Assembly: GCA_039519185.1 (NCBI GenBank)
Contig: CM076851.1
Coordinates: 55,582,227 to 55,646,226 of the forward strand
Source: Astragalus membranaceus
Taxonomy: Eukaryota; Streptophyta; Magnoliopsida; Fabales; Fabaceae
Direction of reading: 5' to 3'
DNA: 64,000 bases
Part shown: positions 40,986 to 53,868 of the stretch, piece after piece
How positions within the stretch are numbered: position 1 is the stretch's first letter
Layout of the letters: each line of letters starts with the position of its first letter
Made by a program: the position numbers and the translations under genes
The notes under the pieces: generated by a model
The model's database searches: none
The model's input: the letters and a program-made list of their open reading frames with translations, nothing else
Told to the model about the DNA's origin: nothing

Positions 40986-43971
40986 CATAATGATCTGAGG
41001 GTCTAATTCGCAGTCGATGCTTGGCGCATTGATTTGAATTAAACTGAAGGACCGGTGGGTCTGAAGGGCTGCCTGGGCCTGATGGACCAAAATGGTCTGA
41101 TGGACTGCAACTAGCTATGGTATTAATAAAACAGTCTGAGGGCGACCTACGTCGATGCGGCCGTGAGGGTCAAGATCAGATCTAGAACTGATATGTTGAC
41201 CACGAAGGATGTCCACTATGTCTTAGGCAGACACAACTAATCTGAAGGACCAACGGGGGTCTGAAGGATCTGTCACGCTCAGTGGCGACGTTAAGAACTG
41301 AAGGTAGAGTTCGAAGTCGTCGCTTTGACGTGTTAATTCGAACTGAACTGAAGGACCAAACTGGTCTGAAGGATCTATGCTAGGCTCTGTGCTAACACTG
41401 CGATCTGGTGTTTGATATAAGATTCCACGCTTATCGCATTGACTTAAGAAGTGGAAGTAATTAGGATCGACACTTGAAGTCGATTAGAGAGCAACGGGTC
41501 ATATGTCTGTAATGTATGCATCTGTAATGATTGATTTTAAGTGGAATGAATGAATGTAATGAGATTTTTTCTTATTTGCCTTATTTGCTTTTTTCTTCTT
41601 TTCCTTTTTTTTGCTTCCTTTCTTGGCACATGGTAAATGTATGAAATGCGAATGATGCATATGTAATGCTTTGATGCAACTGCTATGGTGGATAAAGGAA
41701 GACACGTGAATGCATGGTACAACGATATAATTTGTGATGTAGAAATATTTTTAGCAGCGACGAGACCGGCGCTTGGCCCGTAAAAATGTCATGTGTGTGC
41801 ATGCATGCAATGTCATGTATGTGCAATGTGGAAACAAATGAACTACAAAGGCCCATGAACTGTGGATGCTGAAGCTGATCGAAAAAAATTGATAAGCAGT
41901 ACATGTGAGTGCAGATGAACGTGCAATGGTAGGTGCATGTTTGCATGGTGGAATGAAATGTATGCTATGATTTATCGATGATGCGTTCTTGCGGTTTTTT
42001 GAGACGAGAAAAAGATTTTTTTTTATGCGAGAAATTGAGAAGTGGATGCTTTGGAATCATCACTTATTGGATGCATGGTTGTATGGCGGGATGATTTATG
42101 CTATGATTTTATTGATGATGTAGAAAGATTTTTGTAATGATGAGAAATGAGGCTTTTGACGCAAAAGGCAGAGAAGTGAATATTTTGCAATAATCGTTCC
42201 TTGGAAAATTTGGATTTGATTTGAATTCAAGCTTTGGCAATCTCAAGGTTGTTATTTACAGTCACAAATGTGCAACTGTACTTGACTGTATTTACAGACT
42301 CGTTCACGTTGTTCTTCCCTTACGGTGTCCCATGATTGATTGAATTTTAGGTCCACACAGTTAACAGAGTGAGTGTTCAGCGTCACATTATTAACTTGTG
42401 TTCTCTCTCTTTGAAGCATTGTTTAGTAGACATGTAGAGTAGTGCTAATACAGATGAACGAATCAGTTGACTTGGTAAGACGGACATGACACGTGATGGG
42501 ATGAATGGTGGGTTTTCCCCAAAGTCATGAAAGGCAGGTTTTTCCCAGCTCAAGAAATGTGGAACTGCCCCGATTTAGACTACCAGTGAAGGTGATAGAA
42601 TAGTCTGCCCCTGTCTAGTGATGACAAAACAAGGGGCGTAGGGGAGATAATGAATTGGGAATGCCATGACTTTGGAATGAAGGGTGGCAAACAAGAGATT
42701 CTGTCTCAACCCATGACGTTCAGTGTTGCCCCAATCTTGACGAGAGCAAGGTTGCCCCGACTGGAGTAACATTGCGAAAGGTTGTGCTTAGGATAATGGG
42801 TTGAGAAGATGCATCGACATGGTTTTGTGGATGTGGATATGACAAGGGGATGAGATGGGTGTAGAGCAAATTTCCCCGGCTCTAGGTGAAGTGAAGAGTG
42901 ATGGGATTGCCCCACTTTGGAATGATATTTAAATGATTGCTTTTAGTGGGGTTGTGAAAGGTGACTGAGTTAGGGTCATGGTTTTTTGGAATTGGTCGTA
43001 TGGCTATATGGATTGGATGTGGTATGGGATGGACGCTGGGAAATTTCCCTAAGTTCGAGAAGCATGAAAGATGAAGGGACTGCCCCACTTTGGGATCTAG
43101 GTGATGGTCCTAGTCTAAACTTTTGGCCCTTTGAAGGTGACTCCCACAGACTATGATAATCCTGAGTTTTTGATACGATGAAAATTTCACTTGGTGATCA
43201 CTAAACATTGTCTTAATATCAGTGCAATTTGAATGAATATTGGAGTGCAAGCCTTTTGTTTTTTTTAACTTTCTTCTTTTTGATTTTTTTTTTGAGCAAA
43301 TATATTGTAAATAAATAAACTTACTCGTCCTAAAATTAAATCTTTGAGAAAATGAAAACAATCAATCATTGATCAGCATGGACTCGTTAGGGTTGTAACA
43401 TGGCCAGTGGTTATGGGTTTATGAAAGAAGGGTTTGTAATGTGGTTACATGTTATGGGTAATGTGGTCAATGGTTATGGGCTTGTGGAGCATAGGCTCAA
43501 ATGGGCTCAGAGAGGTGTTTGATGGTTTATTGATACGTTGACCTTTTTAAAAGATAAGTAGCTTCAGAGAAGTGTTTGGGGCCAATGATTTGGGTTTTGT
43601 GGAAGAAATGATAATTCGGTCTAGGGAGGTGTTTGTGGGTTTATTCGGACAAGGATATCTTCTGTGTTCGGTGGTATTATGTACCAGCTCACAATTTCTA
43701 CTGCTTTTGCTTTTTCTTTTTGAGGATTTTTTTTAATCCTCTTTTTTGAATTTTACTTTTTGTAATTTTTCTTTCTCTTTTTTTTTTTTGTAGAGTGAGC
43801 TGATAAAAGCGACACACCATTTTTGATGTGGAATTGATCCTTGTCTAGGGTGACTGAAATATTTTTTGACTTCTTTTTTTTTTGGCTCAAAGGGGTAGTA
43901 AAGAACCCCCTTTTTTTTAGGATACGGGAAGACGACCAAACTTCATTTCAAATCGTGATTGCTTGTTTTTC
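40986..43971 (+). other. element B internal region, non-coding
   Basis: CTGAAGGACC-type repeats (41040-41370), a stretch rich in ATG/TGCATG words (41500-42130), then loosely repeated modules containing ATTTCCC and GACTGCCCCACTTTGG (42520, 42870-42920, 43040-43100). No frame with protein similarity. Confidence 0.55.
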
Positions 43972-44230
43972 TGACTTTTAATAACAAGCTATGTTTTGAT
44001 CGTTGAAATGTGCTGAATTTAATAGTATATGTCTGCTGTATTATGCTACTATAATGTACGTGTTCATGTTTGGGTCTCGGTCGGAAGGGAAATGGGAATC
44101 GGAATGGAATGGTTTAACTCATGAAAAGTATGTTTTCTGGAAAACTGATGGAAACGCACGGATCGTGTGCCTCTGAGCACGGGTCGTGCGCCTCCATCTG
44201 ATACTACAAGAACTGGATTTTTAAACACGC
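43972..44230 (+). repeat. 259-bp Tekay LTR fragment (filler DNA)
   Basis: Identical, as read base by base, to 39472-39730 of the 3' LTR of Tekay copy 1, including the 3'-LTR-specific CTTTTAATAAC. It begins and ends abruptly inside the LTR and joins element B internal DNA on the left and the last 100 bp of the B LTR on the right. Confidence 0.9.
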
Positions 44231-44231
44231 G

Positions 44232-44331
44232 CGGCACGCGTAAACGACAAAAATCTCAAAAAGCACAACGAGCAAAATTTTGATTTTTTCTAATAAACTT
44301 TAAATTAGCCGGACAAAATTAGGGTATGACA
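44232..44331 (+). repeat. remnant of 3' LTR of element B
   Basis: CGGCACGCGTAAACGAC through GGTATGACA, corresponding to 31398-31497. About 2.8 kb of this LTR is missing. Confidence 0.85.
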
Positions 44332-44336
44332 AAGAG
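44332..44336. repeat. TSD AAGAG, right of element B
   Basis: Follows GACA; pairs with 28586-28590. Confidence 0.65.
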
Positions 44337-47165
44337 AGAGCAAAGAATTTGTCAAAAGAGTGAATGTTTTTTTCGAAATTAAAATTTTGAAAATGACGAA
44401 CTGTGATTCGAAATGAAGAGTGGACAATTTTCTCTATCCCGAACAACGTTGAATTATTGTATCCCTTGATGTCCCCTTTGAGCCTATAATTTCCTTTCAC
44501 TAACCTCTGGACAAGGATCCACACTACAACGGAATTTAGTGCATTTAGACTATCAAATAGTTTCCAAAGGTAGAAAATCGATGAAATACAAATCAGGGGC
44601 AATGGAGGAAAAGAAAAAAGAAAAAAAAAGAAACAAATGATGGTGAAGGGTGAAAAAAAAAAGAATCAGTCATATATGAAGTAGAGGCGGAGGCTGAAAT
44701 GAGATAAATCAAAATTGTAAGAGAAGGAAAGAATGAAAAAAAAAAAGAAATGAAGGGAAATAAAATCGAAATCAAGTAAATGGATGAGCTGTAGAAAGTT
44801 GAATGCACTAAAGATCCTTGGTCCATTTAACCCGTAAAAACATTTTTTTCAGCCTTCTAATTGTTTTTCTTCCATAACCCATAACTCATACCCATAAAAC
44901 ATTTCTTTGAGCCTTCTAATCATTTTTCTTCCATAAACCATACCCTTGAAACCTTTCTTTGAGCCTTCTAATCATTTTCTTCCATAACTCATAGCTCATA
45001 CCCATAAAACATTTCTTTGAGCCTTCTAACCACTTTTCTTCCAAGTCTCTAAAAGTCCACTCTGATTGATGAATGATTGTTTTCATTTTCATATTATTAA
45101 TTTTGAAATAAATTTTCTTCTTTTAAACTATTCTTTGCTCTAAAAAAAAGAGAAAATGAGGCTCGCTAGACTGAAAACCTGTAAAGGCAGTTTAGGCAAA
45201 AATTAGGGTTTTAAAAAAATATAATAAAAAATAAAAAGACAAAGCCCGGTAGACTGAATACCTACAAAGGCAGTCTAGGCAAAAATTAGGGTACAAAAGG
45301 GGAATGAGACTTACAATGATTATTTGTGTAGTTCCATGGATTTCTCTTACTTATGCCGAACAGGAGTGCATATTGAGGCAATTTTGTAGAATGTAAGCTT
45401 GAGAGTGTCAAGAAATCCCACACTGGGGCAAACTTTTGCAAGACCCATCATGAGTCAAACTTGTATAGTACACCAGTGCATCCTACTCTTGGGGGTTCAT
45501 TTTACCAATACTGGGGCAGAAATATTTGCATGATCCTTGATGAGTCAGATTTTGCTTGCTACACCTAGTAGTCTTCCCTCTGTGGTAAAGCTTGTTTCCA
45601 ATACCTGACCAATTTCCAGCAAGCGAGCTACCACAAATAAAAGAAATCCTCAATAGCTGGAGGTTACCACTAACCTTTTTCCCTACCATCTTGTGTCGTT
45701 TTGTCTTCCCTACGCCTTCGCTTTCCAAAAACCTTCCACTTCCAAACCTTCAAAATCCCAAACACAAAAATCCAAAGTAGGAAAACCAAGAAACACAAAA
45801 AAGTCTAGCTTGTCAATACCCACAATTCCATGCATGCTCATTAAGTAATGCTTCAAAAATAGTCAACTTGGAATGAATGATATGATTTAGAGGGCTAATG
45901 ACGATATGTCTGTGAAAAAAATATATAAAGAGAGAGGGACAAACTTGAAAGTGTTTTGTTTGAAGAATGAGAAGTGATCATAAAAGGAAGGAGATCGTAA
46001 AAAGCTAGCGATGATGAGGATCACCTTCCATTTGAGAATCAGTTTGATTGGATTCAAATGAAGCATGCACAAAAAAAAGAAAATATTTTCTGAGAATCTA
46101 ACTTTCATGACACATGCATCTCAATTTTAACTCAAACTCATGCATATTTCATACATTTCATGTCATATCATGCATACATTTCATGTCCAACCATGCATCC
46201 CCTTCATGAATAGAAGCATGTGTTTTTTCAGTCGCTTGGTGAAAAAAAAATCCCTCTAGATTGAAAACCCGAAAGGGCAGTCTAGGAAAAAATCAGGGAT
46301 AATAAGGGCCCGGTAGATCGAAAACCCAAAAGGGCGGTCTGGGCAAAAGTTAGGGTCAACAAAAGTCTGCTAGATTGAAAACCCAAAAGGACGGTCTAGG
46401 CAAAAATTAAGGCAAAGAAAAGAAAAAGGGCATAACATGGCAGACTCAAAAAGGACTCGCGAGCACACTTACACTGGGGCGATAGGGTTCTAATAACTGC
46501 ATTGGAAAGGAGTCAGAATCGGATTCCACTCTAATAGTCGCATTAAAGGTTTCTCAAGAGGATCGGCCGGTAGGGGATTGATCTAGTCATAACGGGGCAA
46601 AGTCTGAGTGAAGTTTCCTACTGGTGACCTTCCTTCCTTTCTGTACCCTTTAATCTTAGTCAATACCACATCAATCTTGCTGTTTTTCATACATTTTCTA
46701 TTGTTCATTTGTCCATGCATTCATGACCTAGTCGCCTAGCTCATTTCCTTTATTCTTTCATTCATAATTGACTCATGTAATCTATGTCTCAAGTAAAAAG
46801 GTTTAAGTCTGGCAAACTTCAAGACGAATGTGTCAGTAACACATTAATAATTGAAAAAAAAGGGAAAACTCAGTTGAAAGGGCACAAAAAGAGCACGAAA
46901 GCTCACAAAAAGAGCACGGAAGCTGGAAGCCTCGAGGTTGTCCCTAATAACTTTTCGTTAGGTTTAAGGGGGGTGCTTTCAATCACCTGAATAAGGGGAT
47001 TGATGCTATGAAAGGGCGTCTGCAGTTATAAGGAAGAGGTGAAGGCAAGTAAACGAAAGTTTGATTGGTCAAAGATCATTGGTTCGCAACAATGGTTCTA
47101 GCACTAAAACAAAGGCATCCACAAGTAAACATCCATTACATTACGTTTTTCATTTTTTCCCTCCC
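44337..47165 (+). other. element A internal region, non-coding
   Basis: No retroelement proteins. Tandem ~58-bp repeats with TTTGAGCCTTCTAATCA (about 44836-45050, four copies). A dispersed ~45-bp motif (GACTGAAAACC..., GGCAGTCTAGGCAAAAATTA) occurs at 45171, 45250, 46258, 46310 and 46370. The segment from 46816 is duplicated at 59232. Confidence 0.55.
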
Positions 47166-47690
47166 GCTATCGGTCTCGCCCTGGCATTTGTTTTTAATTT
47201 TCCGCTATCGGTCTCGCCCTGGCATTTGCTTTTAATTTTCTGCTATCGGTCTCGCCCTGGCATTTGGTTTTAATTTTCTGCTATCGATCTCGCCCTGGCA
47301 TTTGTTTTAATTTTCTGCTATCGGTCTCGCCCTAGCATTTGGTTTTAATTTTCTGCTATCGGTCTCGCCCTGACATTTGTTTTTAATTTTCTGCTATCGG
47401 TCTCGCCCTGGCATTTGCTTTTAATTTTCCGCTATCGGTCTCGCCCAGGCATTTACTTTTAATTTTCTGCTATCGGTCTCGCCCTGGCATTTGTTTTTAA
47501 TTTTCCGCTGTCGGTCTTGCCCTGGCATTTGTTTTTAATTTTCTGCTATCGGTCTCGCCCTGGCATTTGCTTTTAATTTTCCGCTATCGGTCTCGCCCAG
47601 GCATTTACTTTTAATTTTCTGCTATCGGTCTCGCCCTGGCATTTGTTTTTAATTTTCTGCTATCGGTCTTGCCCTGGCATTTGCTTTTAA
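47166..47690. repeat. 38-bp minisatellite, block 1 (~14 copies)
   Basis: Unit CTATCGGTCTCGCCC, TGGCATTTG, TTTTTAATTTTCTG, repeating every ~38 bp with few substitutions. It lies in the 3' region of element A. The right end is cut by Tekay copy 2. Confidence 0.95.
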
Positions 47691-48423
47691 TTTTCTTCTT
47701 ATTCTGATGGAATACTTTCGTGCTTGCATATAACCTCTTCAAGTCACTCTCAGCTATGTGTGCTTGTTGAACCATGTCAGCATAGTTAGTATAAGCAAAA
47801 GAACTCAAACTCTGAGCAATGTCTTCCCTTAGCCCATACTTGAACCTTTCGGTTTTCCACTTGTCATTGGGAGCATACCTGGCCAAACCGAAGAATTGAT
47901 ATAACTCTTCAAACTTAGCCGCGTACTGACCCGCAGTTGAACTTCCTTGAGTGAGAGTCAGAAATTCGTTCTCCTTGTCGAACCTCATGGCTGTCGGAAA
48001 GAACTGCTCCAAAAATACCTGCTTGAAATGTTCCCAAGTCTGGGGAGTATCCATAGTTACCATCATGGCTTTGGCATTAGTCCACCAGTTGTTAGCTTCA
48101 CCTTTCAGCATATGAGTTGCCAATCTCAGCTTGTCATCATCAGTGACTTGCATAGCTACGAAAATCTTCTCTATATCATCTAGCCAATGCTGGGCTTCCA
48201 TGACATCCGGTCCTCCTTTGAACTCGGACGACTTCATTTTCAGGAATTCAGAGAAAACCCTCCTTGGGTCAACTTGAGGCTCAAGGACTTGCTGGGGCTG
48301 AGCTTGAGCATTCTGTTGCATCTGCAACATATCTTCCATCATCTTCTGTTGTCTCTCGATCACGTTCTGCATCCATGCAGAATGCGGATCAATTGGTGGG
48401 TTATTCCTCGATCCTCCTGCCAT
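47691..48423 (-). pseudogene. partial gag beyond the left LTR
   Basis: ATG at 48423 (MAGGSRNNPP). The gag domain is as in copy 1, ending after KVFHQNKK where satellite DNA takes over (microhomology TTCT at the join). Preceded by PBS TGGTATCAGAG (48566-48556). It keeps the AGCACGAAAGTATTCC segment that is deleted in the gag at 54420-55127, so it is not a simple copy of it. Confidence 0.85.
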
Positions 48424-48569
48424 AATTCTGCAAATGATACACCAAGTATTAAGTTGATCAGTCTCAATGTCTCTTAGTATCACAAGAAGCAAGATAGCAG
48501 AATTACTCGAGGGACAAAACCACCCTAACTGTCTAAGCCCGACTAGGTCGAACTACTCTGATACCATAA

Positions 48570-50933
48570 TGTAACACCCCGATAATTCTAACATATAGAA
48601 TCACCGAAATGCACTAGATGGCATACATCAGAGTAATTTCCTGTTATTGAAATATTGAACACAACTAAAACTTTCGATAATACATATCAAATGGTTCTCT
48701 GAACCTCATAAACTTCCTGAAAATGCTTAAGTTCCAAAACTTAAGACTTGTACATAATCCTGGTGTTCAATACTCAAAACATAAAGTAGCGGAAACGATT
48801 TTACAACTTAACATCAAAAGTTATACAATCGGAACATAGAAACAATAAATGGGACAAAGGTCTAAAACATGAAACTATGTCTTCAATGACTCCAAGAGTC
48901 ACACCAGCTAGCCGTGCTTTATCGCCTTTGCTTTCCCCTGTTTCTCTATAAAAACCACAATTATGAAGGGTGAGATAAACATTATCTCAGTGAGTCCTAT
49001 CGAGACCCCTTACTACTCTAGCGGTTCATTATGCTTTGTTTTGAACTCGTGGTCCTAAAAAGCAACCACGTGGAAATACATTTAGTTCCTGTAACCTTCA
49101 TGCTCATGGCCCTCCTAAGCGACACATGAAGCATGCAATCTTTGTTCCATGTTTTTAGCATAACACCTCAGTCTACCTATTTTATAGGCATCTCTTGACT
49201 TTGGTGAACCCATCCCGCTATTTCTAGTGGGGGAAACATTCTTGAGTCTAGGTTTTGGGGCTCATGACTTCCCCTCCCCTAGTATGCTAACCTCTTAGGG
49301 TCGTCACCCTTTTTTTTTCCTCTTGTATTTATTATACATTATCAGTCTGTGTACCCGCAATGGGCTGTTAGTCATTTCAGTCAAGTACCATGTACCATAT
49401 CAGTCAAATACGGTGTATAATATCAGTCAAATACCGTGTATTATTATCATTCTTTACATATGCACTCTCGCGTTCTCTAAGTGCGGTTTTCCATTTTATT
49501 CATAACACACAAACTTTCTATCGAACATGTTCAATCTCATACCATTGTTACCTTTAGTTTGTTGTGGAACCTTGGGGAATGGATTAGAAGCGGATTGGAA
49601 TCATTTGGAAAGGATAAAAAGTACTTTGAAATTGAAGGTCAGAAAGTCTCACACGACCCGTGCGTGTGGGCGCACGACCCGTGCGGGGTTGAACAGTTTG
49701 TAGAAGATTTCCAGAAAGATACGCACGACCCGTGCGACTAAGCGCACGATCCGCGCGTTATCCACTAAATTTGTAGAAAGTTCCAGAGACATACGCACGA
49801 CCCGTGCGACTAGGCGCACGATCCGTGCGTGTTTTAAAAATCCAGTTCTTGTCGTATCAGAAGGAGGCACACGACCCGTGCTCATAGGCACACGATCCGT
49901 GCGTCTCTATCAGTTTTCCAGAAAACAGGCTTTTCATAAGTTTTTCCATTCCGTTCCGATTCCAAAATCCCTTCCGATCGATACCCAAAATCAAACACAC
50001 ATTGAAATAATATATATATATATATATATCATAACATTCCCAAACAATCAATCAAACAATATATGATTTAAGTACAATCCTTTTAAGAAAACGGTTTTCG
50101 AATAGTTTCATTTCGTTACCGGAAATGCGTGACAAGAGTTTTCGAAAAGTATATACTCAGACACAAACACATTCCCTAAGCGAGTTATAGAACTCACCTT
50201 ATCGTAATGACGACTACAGCTCAACCCGGAAGCAAGGTTCCCGAAAGACCGAAATCCCACAAACGATCCCCGATAGGCTTCCAACTTCGAACTCGAACTC
50301 ACCCTTATCGAAACAGCCACTGAACCTCTTCTAATCTACTCAAATACAGAAGGTAGGTTCTGGTTTTACTTCAAGCTAGCCTTGTCTTTGACATGCAAGC
50401 TTCCAATCTTCTCAAAAACCCCTTTTTCTCATTTGGAGCTTTGATGTTTCAAAAATGGTGAAATGGGAAAGGAGGTGAATGAGTGGTCAAAAGTGGTACC
50501 AATGTGAAGAGAATGAAAAATGGAGGAGAATGGTGTGATTAAGACTTACATGCAAGATGAATCCATGGACCTCTCTCCTCTCCCTTGCTCGACTTTCTCT
50601 CCTCCCTCTCTTCTTACCTCTTTGCTGATTTTTTTTCAGAAATGAAGACAAATGAAGTGTGGGGGAGTGTTGTGGTCAGCTGAAGGGTGGCTACTTAAGG
50701 ATGGGAAAAGACCTTTCTACCCTCCCTCATTAGCATCTCATTTAACTCACCACTAATCCAATACTTACACTCAAGTCTCCACACTTAGCGTAACTACTAA
50801 TTATGTTTTCATAAAAATGTTATTTATATATTTGATCCATGATACCATTTTATAACTAACATAATTATGCACTAATCAACTTAACCTCATGCTAATTTAA
50901 TTAAATCTAATTAGCTAATTAGGGGATGTTACA
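48570..50933 (-). repeat. left LTR of Tekay copy 2 (2,364 bp)
   Basis: Begins TGTAACACCCC and ends GATGTTACA on the plus strand. It includes eight palindromes in four pairs (about 49650-49903) and a longer (AT)n microsatellite (50010-50029) than the other LTR. I see about 15 single-base differences from 55274-57624. Confidence 0.9.
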
Positions 50934-50982
50934 ATCACCCCAACTTTTAAAGATTTTGTCCTCAAAATTGACAAAACGTACC

Positions 50983-52330
50983 TTACTCGAACAAAGAAGG
51001 ATATTTCACCCGCATGTTCTCTTCTACTTCCCATGTCGCCTCGTCAGGTGACGCACCGTCCCAAAGCACCTTGACAAGAGGAATTGATCTCGTCCGGAGC
51101 GTTTTCTCACCACGTTCGATGATCCTAATTGGAGTAGGATGATAAGATAGATCCGGTCTGATGTCGATCACTTCATAACTCAAAGGTTGATTCGGATCAT
51201 GAATATACTTCCTTAACTGCGACACATGGAACACATCATGTAGTCTGGACAATTCTAGAGGCAATGCAATGCGATACGCTACCGGCCCAACTCGCTCGAC
51301 AATCTGGAAAGGTCCGACATATCGAGGACTGAGCTTCTTCGCTCGCAAAGCAATACCGGTTCCGATGGTTGGAGAAAGTTTCAAAAAGACATGGTCTCCT
51401 TCTTTGAATTCCAACGGCCTTCTTCTTTTATCCGCGTAACTCTTTTGTCGACTCTGCGCGGCTTTCATCCTTTCTCTTATTTGACGGATATTCTCCGTAG
51501 TCTCACGGACTAAATCCGGTCCCAACAATCTCTGCTCACCTACATCCCACCAACACAATGGTGTTCTGCACTTCCTTCCATACAATGCTTCATAAGGAGC
51601 CATTCCGATACTAGAATGGTAACTGTTGTTGTATGAAAATTCTACCAATGGAAGATGATCCTCCCATCTGCCTCCACTATCAAGTACACAAGCTCTCAAC
51701 ATATCCTCCAATGTCTGGATTGTCCTCTCAGTCTGCCCGTCTGTCTGAGGATGGTAAGCGGTGCTAACACACACCTTTGTTCCCAACGCCATATTCAGTG
51801 CTCTCCAAAATCGAGATGTAAACTTGGGATCTCGATCACAGATGATACTTGTAGGGATTCCATGCAACTTCACAATATTCTTGAGATATTCATCTGCTAA
51901 CCTAGCAACCTTGTGAGTCGAACGCATTGGAATAAAATGAGCGGACTTGGTCAGGCGATCCACCACTACCCAAATAGAATCATTTCCGGTTTGGGACCGT
52001 GGTAATCCCATGACAAAATCCATAGATATGCTTTCCCATTTCCATTCAGGTACATTCAACGGTTGTAACTGGCCACCTGGCTTCTGGTGCTCTATCTTAA
52101 CCTTGTGACAAGTCAAGCATCGAGACACGAATTCTGCAATATCCACTTTCATACCCGGCCACCAGTACAATTGCTTTAAATCTCGATACATCTTGGTAGA
52201 CCCAGGATGTATTGAGAATTGACTCTTATGAGCCTCCTCTAAGACCTGCCTCTTTACATTCTCATCATTCGGCACACAAATTCTACCATCAAAGCAAATT
52301 ACACCATCACCGTCGTCGGTGGTTTGGCAA
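50983..52330 (-). pseudogene. integrase, Tekay copy 2
   Basis: GDGVICFDGRICVPNDENVK, then the integrase zinc motif (HPGSTKMYRDL, CLTCHKVK), catalytic motifs (SMDFVMGLP, ICDRDPKFTSRFW, DGQTERTIQ) and the chromodomain-like end (VLWDGASPDEATWEVEE). This portion is intact from about 52320 to the stop at 50983, but a small indel at about 52316-52330 separates it from RNase H. Confidence 0.88.
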
Positions 52331-53374
52331 TCTCTTCTGCGCTTGTAGTTCCACATCTTCTTCTTGGGTTGAGCGAATTAGATTTCTCAAGGGACTTGAA
52401 ATCCGAATGTGACTCAACACCAACCTGTTCCTTCTTGACTTCACTCTCAAATTGAGGTCTCTAAACGATTCCAACAAAGACATCTCGTGCATCATCAACT
52501 CTGCAGTATGGATAGACTTCCTGCTTAAAGCATCAGCCACAACATTAGCCTTACCAGGATGGTACTTCAATTCAAAATCGTAATCCTTCAGGAACTCTAC
52601 CCATCTCCTCTGTCTGTTGTTCAGCTCCTTTTGGTCAAACAAATACTTAAGGCTCTTGTGGTCACTAAAGACTTCGAAACGAGACCCATACAGGTAATGT
52701 CTCCAAATCTTTAGGGCGAACACAATCGCCGCCAACTCTAAATCATGAGTTGGGTAATTTTCTTCATGCGGCTTCAACTGCCTGGAGGCATATGCAACTA
52801 CTTGTTGACTCTGCATCAGGACACATCCCAAACCCTTACCAGAAGCGTCGCAATAGATTTGGAATCCTACTGACGGATTCGGAAGAATCAGGATAGGTGC
52901 AGAAGTTAAACGACTCTTCAATTCCGCGAAACAATTATCACAGTCTGAGTCCCAAACAAACGGCTGACCCTTGCGAGTTAACCGAGTGAGTGGAAGAACC
53001 AGCTGGGAAAATCCTTGAATGAATCTTCGATAATACCCGGCTAATCCCAAGAAACTTCTTACCTCAGTAACTGTAGACGGCTGCTCCCAGTCTACCACCG
53101 CTTCGATCTTACTAGGATCCACTGCAACACCAGTCCTAGATATCACATGGCCCAGAAACTTAACTTCGGGCATCCAAAAGTCACATTTGGACGGCTTAGC
53201 ATACAACTTATTCTCTCGGAGTACGTTCAGAACAATTCGGAGATGTTGCACATGCTCCTCAATCGTCTTAGAGAATACTAAGATATCATCAATGAACACT
53301 ACCACAAACTGATCTAGATAGGGATTAAAAATCCTATTCATATAATCCATGAATACGGCTGGAGCATTGGTCAA
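52320..53374 (-). pseudogene. RT C-terminal half and RNase H, Tekay copy 2
   Basis: RT from LTNAPAVFMDYMNRIF with FIDDILVFS, here with the tryptophan (DFWMPEVKF) that is a stop in copy 1. Thumb and RNase H (CDASGKGLGCVL, DHKSLKYLFDQKELNNRQR) follow. The frame is broken at about 53381 by loss of one C relative to copy 1. Confidence 0.88.
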
Positions 53375-53377
53375 ACC

Positions 53378-53856
53378 GAAGGCATCACTACAAATTCATA
53401 GTGTCCATATCTCGTACGGAAAGCGGTCTTCGGGACGTCCAAAGCTCGAACCCTGATTTGGTGATAGCCGGACCTCAAATCAATCTTCGAAAATACGGAA
53501 GTTCCCCTCAACTGATCCAGAAAATCATCAATTCTCGGCAGAGGGTACTTATTCTTGATAGTCACCTTATTCAACTGACGATAATCAATACACAATCTCA
53601 TACTTCCGTCCTTCTTCTTGACGAGCAACACTGGAGCACCCCATGGTGAGGCACTCGGCCGAATGAACCGCTTGGAAATTAGCTCTTCTAGTTGAACTTT
53701 CAATTCCCTCAACTCTAACGGCGACATTCTATACGGGGCTATAGAAATAGGTCCAGTGCCCGGAACCAACTCTATAGAGAATTCCACCTCACGATCCGGA
53801 GGAAACGAAGGAACTTCATCGGGAAACACATCAAGAAATTCATTAACAACTTGCAC
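53378..53856 (-). pseudogene. RT N-terminal half, Tekay copy 2
   Basis: DEVPSFPPDREVEFSIEL, WGAPVLLVKKKDG, DYRQLNKVTIKNKYPLPRID and DLRSGYHQIRV, then VVMP before the one-base deletion. A TAG at 53869-53871 upstream, where copy 1 has CAG, cuts it from the protease part. Confidence 0.85.
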
Positions 53857-53868
53857 AGAAGATAAATC

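Larger units (their letters stand above)
28591..44331 (+). mobile_element. LTR element B, coding-less, inserted in A
   Basis: The left LTR is 28591-31497. The element ends at 44331 with the last 100 bp of the LTR (44232-44331), identical in extent to 31398-31497. Flanks carry AAGAG. Once the Tekay insertion (31782-40985) is removed the internal part is only about 3.3 kb with no gag or pol, so it depended on another element's enzymes. Most of the right LTR is missing and replaced by 259 bp of Tekay LTR. The family is unrecognised; the internal region shares a GGGGTCTGAAGGACCACTG-like repeat with its own LTR. Confidence 0.7.
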
